Part shown: one piece after another, positions 1-6,512 of the stretch
How the letters are laid out: each line of letters begins with the position of its first letter
How positions within the stretch are numbered: position 1 is the first letter of the stretch
From: Thalassolituus sp.
GTDB taxonomy: Bacteria; Pseudomonadota; Gammaproteobacteria; Pseudomonadales; Oceanobacteraceae
Length of the DNA: 8,515 bases
Direction: 5' to 3'
NCBI GenBank assembly: GCA_029212275.1
Contig: JARGOI010000094.1
Span: 1-8,515 of the forward strand
The notes under the pieces: generated by a model
Told to the model about the DNA's origin: nothing
Databases searched by the model: none
The model's input: the letters and a program-made list of their open reading frames with translations, nothing else
Translations under genes and position numbers: made by a program

Positions 1-5
1 TAACG

Positions 6-425
6 ATGACTAAACCAACGCTCGGCTATTTAGAACACATAGAACTGCCCTCTTTTAATATTGGTTGCAACGCCAAAGTAGATACTGGCGCTTGCACAAG
101 CAGCCTGCACGCTGAGCAAATTGAAGAATTTCAGCGGGAAGGTGAATTATGGGTTCGTTTTCATGTATTGTTTGATAGCTCAGCGGCACGCATAGATAGA
201 TTATGCGAAGCTAAGGTAATAGATGTGCGGACCATTGCTAGCTCAAATGGTCAGCGTTCGCGTCGCTATATTATCAAGACGAACATTATGATTCGCGAAC
301 ACAGCCGCACTATTGAAATTAGTTTGACTCATCGCGGCACGATGAAATATCCAATGTTGCTGGGTCGTAAAGCCATTAAAGGCCGTTTTATCGTCGATGT
401 TTCTAAAAACAACTCCAAGCGTTAA
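6..425 (+). CDS. rimB: RimB-type retropepsin-like aspartic protease (ATP-dependent zinc protease family)
   Basis: The 139-residue protein belongs to the small retropepsin-like family often labelled 'ATP-dependent zinc protease' and called RimB when next to rimK. The aspartic-protease signature DTGA is at residues 26-29 in the context KVDTGACTSSLHA. An SSNG segment (79-82) and the family motif MLLGRKAI (117-124) follow, the latter being the usual conserved strand after the flap. There is no signal peptide or membrane segment, so it should be cytoplasmic. In Pseudomonas, RimB works with RimK in controlling glutamate tails on ribosomal protein S6, and rimK lies just downstream here. The ATG at position 6 fits where homologues begin, but only five bases upstream are visible and none of them is an in-frame stop, so a slightly earlier start cannot be excluded. 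Family assignment is firm; the exact biochemical activity is inferred from family and neighbour. Confidence 0.85.
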   Translation: MTKPTLGYLEHIELPSFNIGCNAKVDTGACTSSLHAEQIEEFQREGELWVRFHVLFDSSAARIDRLCEAKVIDVRTIASSNGQRSRRYIIKTNIMIREHSRTIEISLTHRGTMKYPMLLGRKAIKGRFIVDVSKNNSKR

Positions 426-471
426 CAATTAAATTAACGTTACGGCTTCGCGTTCCAATCCGCTTTTTGTC

Positions 472-500
472 GTGTCACACTGTACAGTAATCCATTTAGT
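472..500 (+). promoter_or_regulatory. Possible weak sigma-70 promoter with palindrome before rimK
   Basis: GTGTCA (472-477) and TTTAGT (495-500) each match four of six bases of the -35 and -10 consensus and are 17 bases apart. The spacer holds a perfect 10-base palindrome, ACTGTACAGT (479-488), in a place where a repressor could bind. The match is modest and could be chance. It would give rimK its own transcription start inside the unusually long 143-base rimB-rimK gap. Confidence 0.3.
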
Positions 501-568
501 TTATTAACGAGTCTGTTCAGTTATCGAATATTAGCGACAGAGACCAACTTCACTTTTGAGAAAATTTT

Positions 569-1474
569 ATGAGAATTGCTATTTTGTCTCGCGGCCCAGG
601 ATTATATTCGACACGCAGACTCGTTGAAGCTGGTCAGGCTAGAGGGCATGATGTTCAAGTATTAGACACACTTCACTGCTACATGAATATCAACAGCTTG
701 GATTCGTCGATTCATTACAATGGCCAAGAGCTGGCTCCCTTTGATGCCGTTATTCCACGCATTGGGGCATCCATTACGTTTTATGGCACAGCGGTTCTGC
801 GTCAATTTGAAATGATGGGTGTTTATCCATTAAACGAATCCGTTGCCATCAGTCGTTCACGCGATAAGCTGCGCTCGATGCAGCTTATGGCACGTAAAAA
901 TATTGGCATGCCAGTAACGGGATTTGCTCACAGCCCTGACGACATTCCAGACCTTATTCGTATGGTTGGTGGCGCTCCGCTGGTCATCAAGTTGCTTGAG
1001 GGAACCCAAGGCATTGGTGTTGTTTTAGCAGAAACGCGCAAAGCTGCAGAAAGTGTGATTGAAGCCTTCATGGGATTAAAGGCCAACATCATGGTGCAGG
1101 AATTCATCAAAGAAGCTGGCGGCGCCGACATCCGCTGCTTTGTTGTCGGTGATAAAGTCGTTGCGGCAATGAAGCGCCAAGCCGCCGAAGGCGAATTTCG
1201 TTCGAATTTACACCGTGGCGGGACCGCCTCGTTGATCCGCATTACGCCGAAAGAACGAGCCACCGCCGTGCTCGCCGCAAAAACCATGGGCTTAAACGTT
1301 GCTGGTGTGGATATTTTACGTTCGAACAATGGCCCTGTAGTGATGGAGGTTAACTCGTCACCGGGGATCGAGGGCATCGAGCAATCGACTGGGATCGATA
1401 TCGCGACGAAGATTATTATGTTTATCGAAAAGACAGCCAAGGCCAACAGCACTCGAACGCGAGGCAGAGGCTAA
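569..1474 (+). CDS. rimK: Ribosomal protein S6--L-glutamate ligase RimK
   Basis: RimK is an ATP-grasp ligase that adds glutamate residues to the C-terminus of ribosomal protein S6. The 301-residue product aligns along its whole length with E. coli RimK (about 300 residues). Shared segments include the N-terminal AILSR, CYMNIN (37-42), PRIG (63-66), the DKLRSMQ stretch (99-105) and the glycine-rich nucleotide loop EGTQGIGVV (144-152). Also present are RSNLHRGG (211-218), GVDILR (246-251) and MEVNSSPGIEGIE (259-271). The expected metal ligands D248, E260 and N262 are all in place, so the enzyme should be active. The short basic tail (STRTRGRG) is not conserved. The ATG has a modest GAG ribosome binding site eight bases upstream. 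The gene follows rimB on the same strand. The substrate gene rpsF is not in the window. Confidence 0.96.
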   Translation: MRIAILSRGPGLYSTRRLVEAGQARGHDVQVLDTLHCYMNINSLDSSIHYNGQELAPFDAVIPRIGASITFYGTAVLRQFEMMGVYPLNESVAISRSRDKLRSMQLMARKNIGMPVTGFAHSPDDIPDLIRMVGGAPLVIKLLEGTQGIGVVLAETRKAAESVIEAFMGLKANIMVQEFIKEAGGADIRCFVVGDKVVAAMKRQAAEGEFRSNLHRGGTASLIRITPKERATAVLAAKTMGLNVAGVDILRSNNGPVVMEVNSSPGIEGIEQSTGIDIATKIIMFIEKTAKANSTRTRGRG

Positions 1475-1502
1475 GCCAAGCTAATCAAGTCAGCCTAGAG
1501 CG

Positions 1503-1531
1503 TTTACAAAGCGCACTGGCTCTCGTATTAT
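1503..1531 (+). promoter_or_regulatory. Near-consensus sigma-70 promoter for argD
   Basis: TTTACA (1503-1508) and TATTAT (1526-1531) each match five of six consensus bases and are separated by the optimal 17 bases. Transcription would begin near position 1538, right before the hairpin at 1541-1560, giving argD a leader of about 48 bases. This is the best promoter match I found in the intergenic regions. A weak ATGCAT palindrome overlaps the -10 element, but no good ArgR operator was found. Confidence 0.65.
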
Positions 1532-1540
1532 GCATTTTTC

Positions 1541-1570
1541 CGGGCAGCTATCGCTGCCCGTTTGCGTTTT
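1541..1570 (+). terminator. Hairpin with T-rich tail: rimK terminator and argD 5' stem-loop
   Basis: CGGGCAGC (1541-1548) and GCTGCCCG (1553-1560) form a perfect eight-pair stem with a four-base loop, followed by TTTGCGTTTT. This is a good Rho-independent terminator for transcripts coming from rimK, although the T tract is interrupted. The argD ribosome binding site begins directly after it at 1571. Because the likely argD promoter is just upstream, the same hairpin would form at the extreme 5' end of argD mRNA. Confidence 0.75.
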
Positions 1571-1585
1571 GAGGAATAACATCTT

Positions 1586-2752
1586 ATGCAAGCCATCATG
1601 AATACTTACGGTCGTCTTCCTGTAACTTTCACCAGCGGTAACGGGTGTTGGTTAACGGACAATGAAGGCCGCCGCTATCTTGATGCGTTAAGTGGAATCG
1701 CGGTGTGTGGTTTAGGCCATGCTCATCCTGCCGTAACGAGCGCTATTTGCGAACAAGCTGGACAATTGGTGCATACCTCTAATTTGTATGGAATTACGCG
1801 CCAACAAGAGTTAGCCAATTCATTGGTTCGTGTATCAGGCATGAGCAATGTATTCTTTTCTAATTCGGGTGCCGAAGCCAACGAAGCGGCGATAAAGATT
1901 GCGCGTAAATATGGTCATCAGAAAGGCATACATGAGCCTATTATTTTAGTGATGACCCAAGCGTTTCATGGTCGCACCATGGCGACGCTAACCGCAACCG
2001 GCAACGTCAAGGCGCAAGAAGGATTCGGCCCGCTATTGTCAGGCTTTATTCGTGTGCCATTTAAAGATATCGATACCCTGCACGCCGTTGCAAAATCGAA
2101 CCCTAACGTTGTGGCGATCATGCTGGAACCGGTGCAAGGTGAAGGTGGCTTGGCAACCGCAAGTGCAGAGTATCTCGAACAAGTAAGAGCGCTGTGCGAC
2201 GAACGTGATTTATTAATGATTCTCGACGAAGTGCAAACCGGTAACGGACGTACAGGCACCTATTTTTGCTATCAGCAATTTAATTTTATGCCCGACGTGG
2301 TGACCACCGCCAAAGGCTTGGGCAATGGGGTGCCTATTGGCGCATGCTTAGCGCATGGCAGAGCTGCTGATATTTTGCAGCCTGGCAATCATGGCTCGAC
2401 TTATGGCGGTAATCCGTTGGCCTGTGCCGCGGCCAATGCCGTTGTTAACACCATCGTCAATGACAATTTATGTGAGCGTGCGAGCACCATGGGCGATTAT
2501 ATTCGCCAGTCCCTGCACCAGCATTTAAGTGAACATCCATTATTTGTCGAGCTGCGTGGCCGTGGCTTAATGATTGGCGTTGTGTTGTCGATAGATTGTC
2601 CGCAGTTAATGGCGCTGGCATTGAACAAGGGCTTGCTGCTCAACGTAACGGCAGGCAAAGTCATTCGTTTACTGCCACCTTTAATTATTAATGAATCCGA
2701 GGCCGATCAAATGATCACAACGGTCGTCGAATTGATTAACGAACTCACCTGA
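1586..2752 (+). CDS. argD: Acetylornithine aminotransferase (class III PLP aminotransferase)
   Basis: This enzyme transfers an amino group from glutamate to N-acetylglutamate semialdehyde, making N-acetylornithine, and some family members also act in lysine synthesis. The 388-residue length is typical for ArgD. Visible motifs are GLGHAHP (42-48), NSGAEANE (93-100) for cofactor phosphate binding, FHGRT (127-131) and LDEVQTG (213-219) with the aspartate that contacts the pyridine nitrogen. They continue with the PLP lysine K243 in AKGLGNG, STYGGNP (271-277) and RLLPPL (361-366). A GAGGA ribosome binding site is ten bases before the ATG; a second in-frame ATG at 1598 is possible but not needed. 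Directly downstream is argF, the next-but-one step of the pathway, which supports ArgD over related ornithine or GABA aminotransferases. Expression probably comes from the promoter at 1503-1531. Confidence 0.93.
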   Translation: MQAIMNTYGRLPVTFTSGNGCWLTDNEGRRYLDALSGIAVCGLGHAHPAVTSAICEQAGQLVHTSNLYGITRQQELANSLVRVSGMSNVFFSNSGAEANEAAIKIARKYGHQKGIHEPIILVMTQAFHGRTMATLTATGNVKAQEGFGPLLSGFIRVPFKDIDTLHAVAKSNPNVVAIMLEPVQGEGGLATASAEYLEQVRALCDERDLLMILDEVQTGNGRTGTYFCYQQFNFMPDVVTTAKGLGNGVPIGACLAHGRAADILQPGNHGSTYGGNPLACAAANAVVNTIVNDNLCERASTMGDYIRQSLHQHLSEHPLFVELRGRGLMIGVVLSIDCPQLMALALNKGLLLNVTAGKVIRLLPPLIINESEADQMITTVVELINELT

Positions 2753-2768
2753 GTACTAACGACGTGCT

Positions 2769-2775
2769 AAAAGGA
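2769..2775 (+). promoter_or_regulatory. Ribosome binding site that fixes the argF start
   Basis: AAAAGGA (2769-2775) lies six bases before the GTG at 2782, an ideal spacing. An earlier in-frame GTG at 2764 has only a weak GAG upstream and would place this binding site inside the gene. The protein from 2782 begins RHFLTLMD after its first residue, which matches how Pseudomonas-type ArgF proteins begin. Confidence 0.75.
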
Positions 2776-2781
2776 AAAGAC

Positions 2782-3684
2782 GTGAGACATTTTCTGACCT
2801 TAATGGATTTGAGTCCGGCTGAATTACAGGCCCTGATTCAACGAGCGATTGAACTCAAAGCCATGCAACATCGTGGCGCGATTCATGAACCACTTAAAAA
2901 TCGCATACTGGCAATGATTTTCGAAAAATCATCCACCCGCACGCGCGTGTCTTTTGAAGCGGGTATGATTCAAATGGGCGGTGGTGCCATTTTTTTATCG
3001 CCTAGAGATACGCAACTGGGTCGCGGCGAACCCATTGAAGATTCAGCCAAGGTGCTGTCTCGGATGGTGGACGCGATCATGATTCGTACCTTTGAGCATG
3101 AAACCATTGAACGTTTTGCCGAACATTCCAGTGTGCCGGTAATCAATGCCTTAACTGACGACTATCATCCTTGCCAGTTACTGGCAGATATTCAAACGTT
3201 CGTTGAGCATCGAGGCTCGCTTCAAGGAAAAACGGTGGCTTGGATCGGTGATGGCAACAATATGTGTCACTCTTACATCAATGCCGCGGCGCAATGCGAT
3301 TTCAACTTACGCATTGCCACGCCAAAGGGCTTTGAGCCAAAAGAACACATTGTTAACACCGCCGCTGATCGCGTTTCCTTGTTTTCGACGCCAGAAGAAG
3401 CCGTTCAAGGGGCACATTTAGTGGCTACGGATGTCTGGGCTTCGATGGGACAAGAGAGTGAGCAAGCGCAACGCAAGGCGCTGTTCAAAAACTTCCAAGT
3501 CACGCCTGCTCTGCTTGACATAGCCGATGACGACGTCATTTTTATGCACTGTTTGCCTGCGCATCGGGGCGAAGAAGTATCCGCAGAGTTAATGGATGAT
3601 CCTCGTTCGGTCGTTTGGGACGAAGCTGAAAATCGCTTGCACGCTCAAAAAGCCTTATTGGAGTTTTTATTGGTTGCCAAGTGA
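2782..3684 (+). CDS. argF: Ornithine carbamoyltransferase, anabolic
   Basis: ArgF joins carbamoyl phosphate to ornithine to give citrulline in the cytoplasm. From the chosen GTG the protein has 300 residues, the usual size for the Pseudomonas-type anabolic enzyme. The carbamoyl-phosphate motif STRT is at residues 51-54, HPCQ at 129-132, the ornithine-binding SMG loop at 221-223 within DVWASMG, and the catalytic HCLPAHRGEE block at 256-265. All are intact. The gene begins 29 bases after argD and the two very likely share a transcript. An alternative GTG at 2764 would add six residues but is less well supported. A close relative, aspartate carbamoyltransferase, is excluded by the SMG loop and HCLP motif. 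No convincing terminator was found in the 38 bases between argF and the convergent diguanylate cyclase gene. Confidence 0.95.
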   Translation: MRHFLTLMDLSPAELQALIQRAIELKAMQHRGAIHEPLKNRILAMIFEKSSTRTRVSFEAGMIQMGGGAIFLSPRDTQLGRGEPIEDSAKVLSRMVDAIMIRTFEHETIERFAEHSSVPVINALTDDYHPCQLLADIQTFVEHRGSLQGKTVAWIGDGNNMCHSYINAAAQCDFNLRIATPKGFEPKEHIVNTAADRVSLFSTPEEAVQGAHLVATDVWASMGQESEQAQRKALFKNFQVTPALLDIADDDVIFMHCLPAHRGEEVSAELMDDPRSVVWDEAENRLHAQKALLEFLLVAK

Positions 3685-3722
3685 CGTTCGATTGAGCTAA
3701 CCAACATTTTACTCACGGCTTT

Positions 3723-4796
3723 TTAAGTCAATGGTTCGGTTACCACTCGGTTGCGCCCTTCGGATTTCGCTTGGTAAAGCAAACGATCGGCGCGACTCAG
3801 TACTTCATCGGTCACTTCATCGTTATGGTGTTGAGCTAATCCAATAGAAACAGTCATGCTGACTTCTGCCTCGGAAAAGGTGCCACTTTCTACGGCCAAA
3901 CGAATACGCTCTAACACCCCCAGTGCCGCACTCGCCTCTAATCCCGATAACAATAAAACAAATTCATCACCACCATAACGCGCCGCCAAGTCAATTTCGC
4001 GAATTGATATACGCAGTAAATTAGCTATTTCGACCAACACTTGATCACCAATACGATGGCCGAATACATCATTGATATTCTTAAATTGATCAATATCCAT
4101 ATAGGCCACGACAAATGGTATATTTTGTCGCATCGCAAGCGCTCGCTGTTTTTCGAGTGTTTTTAGTAAATAGCGACGATTATTAAGCCCAGTCAACTCA
4201 TCTGTAATAGCCAGCTCTTCTATTCGTGACAAGGCACGTCGTAACTCATTATTTTTCAGTGCATACGCATTACGAAGCACCGAAAACTCTCTTCCCACCA
4301 ATGCATACACCAAGAGGCTCATCAAGAAAGCTGCTGCCGTCAACATCTCAATTTCAAACATGAAGTGACTGTCTCCGCGCAAACGAGCGCAGAAGATCGC
4401 AAACATATAACCGACAATTGCGAACAAGGAGACGCCAATCATGCTGCGCCATGCCAAGCCAAAAATACCGAATGGCATGATATTGAGATAATTCATTAAA
4501 ATGATTGAACGTAATTCAGGAGCGAGGAAAACCAACACCGACATATAGATAATTGCCCACACCATTAAGGGCATTGTAAGACTCGGCTCCGCTAAATGGC
4601 GAGCCCGCCCTTTCCAAATGAAGAATAAAGAACCCAAATGTCCGAGGTAATAAACAGCCATTATCAATAACACTCCCAAAAGGGAGTGAGAATCGTACAA
4701 AAGATAATAACTCAGTAGATATATAAGCGAGTAAATTGCCATACCTGACGTTGCCAATAAATGGCGACGCAAGATATCTATGTGTAACTGCTTCAT
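3723..4796 (-). CDS. Membrane-bound diguanylate cyclase (GGDEF)
   Basis: This 357-residue protein should make the second messenger c-di-GMP from two GTP. Roughly residues 16-170 are hydrophobic and fit about six membrane helices; I do not recognise this as a named sensor domain. A short, probably helical linker (about 170-196) leads into a complete GGDEF domain, which contains DELTGLNNRR (199-208), MDIDQFKNIND (233-243) and the active-site GGDEF at 275-279. REID at 266-269, five residues before GGDEF, is a proper RxxD inhibitory site, so product feedback is expected. All catalytic motifs are intact and no EAL domain is present. The start has a poor ribosome binding site, but an in-frame stop (TAA) lies only five codons upstream, which limits alternatives. 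It begins 59 bases after glpK on the same strand, with no obvious terminator between, so cotranscription is possible. Its input signal is unknown. Confidence 0.9.
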   Translation of the reverse strand: MKQLHIDILRRHLLATSGMAIYSLIYLLSYYLLYDSHSLLGVLLIMAVYYLGHLGSLFFIWKGRARHLAEPSLTMPLMVWAIIYMSVLVFLAPELRSIILMNYLNIMPFGIFGLAWRSMIGVSLFAIVGYMFAIFCARLRGDSHFMFEIEMLTAAAFLMSLLVYALVGREFSVLRNAYALKNNELRRALSRIEELAITDELTGLNNRRYLLKTLEKQRALAMRQNIPFVVAYMDIDQFKNINDVFGHRIGDQVLVEIANLLRISIREIDLAARYGGDEFVLLLSGLEASAALGVLERIRLAVESGTFSEAEVSMTVSIGLAQHHNDEVTDEVLSRADRLLYQAKSEGRNRVVTEPLT

Positions 4797-4855
4797 GCAG
4801 TAGTCCCAGTCTTAATTTTGCGTAAGGATAAGGCTTGCGATGGTTTACTGCTATG

Positions 4856-6379
4856 TCAAATCGCGCTGATATTCAGTGGTTCTTGGTTATTTCCGATACG
4901 TTTGACCGAAGCCAACCAGCCCTCATATAAAAACTCGCGTGTTTCATCGTCTAATTTGCACTCAAAGGTGCGCTCGGTAGGCAATAAAGATTGTTCGGGA
5001 GAATACAAACCGACATAAATACCTGCCAACATAGCGGCGCCTAGCGCGGTGGTTTCGGTAACGGCAGGCCGCTCGACCGAGACACCCAAGGTATCGGCTA
5101 AGCATTGCATCAGCCAGTTGTTTTTGACCATACCACCATCGACACGCAGTATGGATGTTGATACGCCGTCTTTGGCCATAGCTTCGAGCAAATCACGAGT
5201 TTGGTAACACACCGCTTGCAAACCAGCGGTCACAATTTCTTGAATGCCACTATCTCGAGTCAATCCTAAAATAGCACCTCGGGCATCCGCATCCCAGTAG
5301 GGTGCGCCTAATCCGACAAACGCCGGAACCATGTATACAGAATGCGAGTAACCGGTATTCTCAGCCATGGCTTCGGTCATTCCCGCGTTGTCGATAATTT
5401 TCAGGCCGTCACGCAGCCACTGAATCGTGGCACCTGCCATAAAAATAGAGCCTTCGAGTGCATACGTCACCTGACCATTGAGACGATAAGCAACCGTAGT
5501 TAACAACTTATAATTCGATGTGAGCGCTTGCTCACCTGTATTGGCAACGACAAAGCAGCCGGTTCCGTAGGTACTTTTGACCATCCCGCGTTGCCAACAT
5601 CCTTGACCTATTAATGCGGCTTGCTGATCACCCGCCACTCCTGCAATCGGCACGATGGTTCCAGTCCAAGACTCATCTATCAACCCAAGATCTAAATCAC
5701 CAAAGTGTGCCGCACTGTCACACACTCGAGGCAACATAGAGGATGGAATCTTAAACTGCGATAATAATTCGCTGTCCCATTGTTGCTGATGAATATCAAA
5801 CATCATGGTACGTGACGCATTAGTGGCATCGGTAACATGCTCAGCGCCCTGCGTTAACTGCCAAATCAACCATGTATCCACGGTACCAAATACCAACTCA
5901 CCCGCTTCGGCACGCGCTTGTCCATGATCAATATGATCTAAAATCCAACGTATTTTGCTGGCCGAAAAATACGGATCAAGTAACAGCCCTGTTTTTTCAC
6001 GAATAGTGTCTGCAAAAGGCAGCCATTGACGACAAATATCTGCGGTACGTCGATCTTGCCAGACAATGGCAGGATACACAGGCTTGCCACTGGCACGTTC
6101 CCAAACGAGCGTCGTTTCACGTTGATTGGTAATCCCTATTGCCGAGAGCTGGGTGACATTAAAATTAGAAATTTTCGAACTCAGCGTGCGAATAGCCTCA
6201 CGCGCGCATTCAAGCGACGACTGCCATAAATCTTGTGGATCGTGTTCAACCCATCCTGACTGGGGAAAATGTTGGGCGAACTCTTGCTGGGCAGTGGCAA
6301 CAACTTGGCCATGTGAATCAAAGATCATCACACGGCTGCTTGTCGTTCCTTGATCAAAACTGAGAATGTAACGGGTCAT
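4856..6379 (-). CDS. glpK: Glycerol kinase
   Basis: GlpK phosphorylates glycerol to sn-glycerol 3-phosphate using ATP. The 507-residue product is a full-length FGGY-family kinase (E. coli enzyme about 502). Seen are the N-terminal phosphate loop FDQGTTSSR (8-16), the glycerol-contact region TNQRETT (84-90) with WQDRRT (107-112), and the catalytic aspartate D251 in GVAGDQQAALIG. Also present are STYGTGCF (269-276) and the ADP-site segment VDGGMVKNNWLMQ (413-425). The E. coli fructose-1,6-bisphosphate loop GGTRIP is replaced by TGTIVP, and the C-terminal segment bound by EIIAGlc is not conserved, so both classical inhibitions are probably absent. The start has a strong AGGAG site (6386-6390 on the reverse strand) six bases away. 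No glpF, glpD or glpR lies in the window. No convincing promoter was seen in the 133 bases after the histidine kinase gene, so read-through from that operon is possible. Confidence 0.96.
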   Translation of the reverse strand: MTRYILSFDQGTTSSRVMIFDSHGQVVATAQQEFAQHFPQSGWVEHDPQDLWQSSLECAREAIRTLSSKISNFNVTQLSAIGITNQRETTLVWERASGKPVYPAIVWQDRRTADICRQWLPFADTIREKTGLLLDPYFSASKIRWILDHIDHGQARAEAGELVFGTVDTWLIWQLTQGAEHVTDATNASRTMMFDIHQQQWDSELLSQFKIPSSMLPRVCDSAAHFGDLDLGLIDESWTGTIVPIAGVAGDQQAALIGQGCWQRGMVKSTYGTGCFVVANTGEQALTSNYKLLTTVAYRLNGQVTYALEGSIFMAGATIQWLRDGLKIIDNAGMTEAMAENTGYSHSVYMVPAFVGLGAPYWDADARGAILGLTRDSGIQEIVTAGLQAVCYQTRDLLEAMAKDGVSTSILRVDGGMVKNNWLMQCLADTLGVSVERPAVTETTALGAAMLAGIYVGLYSPEQSLLPTERTFECKLDDETREFLYEGWLASVKRIGNNQEPLNISAI

Positions 6380-6512
6380 CGCGAGCTCCTATTCTTATTA
6401 ACGATAGAGTAACGCGCTTAGATTTAATCATCCAGCCATCAAGCTTGGCGTATTGTTATTGAAACTTGCCAGTACACACTAGCGACAGCCTAGCTATAGT
6501 GGCTGAACGTCC

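Noticed and set aside
479..488. LexA (SOS) box at ACTGTACAGT
   Set aside because: The gammaproteobacterial LexA site needs CTGT and ACAG separated by eight bases; here they are directly adjacent.
928..1452. 174-codon open frame on the reverse strand inside rimK
   Set aside because: It lies antisense to a strongly conserved full-length rimK, has low-complexity composition typical of an antisense shadow, and resembles no family I know.
1519..1536. Possible ArgR box at the argD promoter
   Set aside because: The right half (ATGCA) resembles a half-site, but the left half matches the consensus at almost no position; one poor half-site is not enough.
2764..2766. Earlier GTG start for argF
   Set aside because: It would place the strong AAAAGGA binding site inside the gene and add six residues not typical of the family; GTG 2782 is better.
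3685..3722. Terminator between the convergent argF and GGDEF genes
   Set aside because: Only a four-pair TGAG/CTCA stem with a long loop is present before a short T run, too weak to call.
6486..6505. CAGCC / GGCTG inverted repeat downstream of the histidine kinase
   Set aside because: The stem is only five pairs with a ten-base loop, and no T tract follows on the reverse strand, so it is not a credible terminator.
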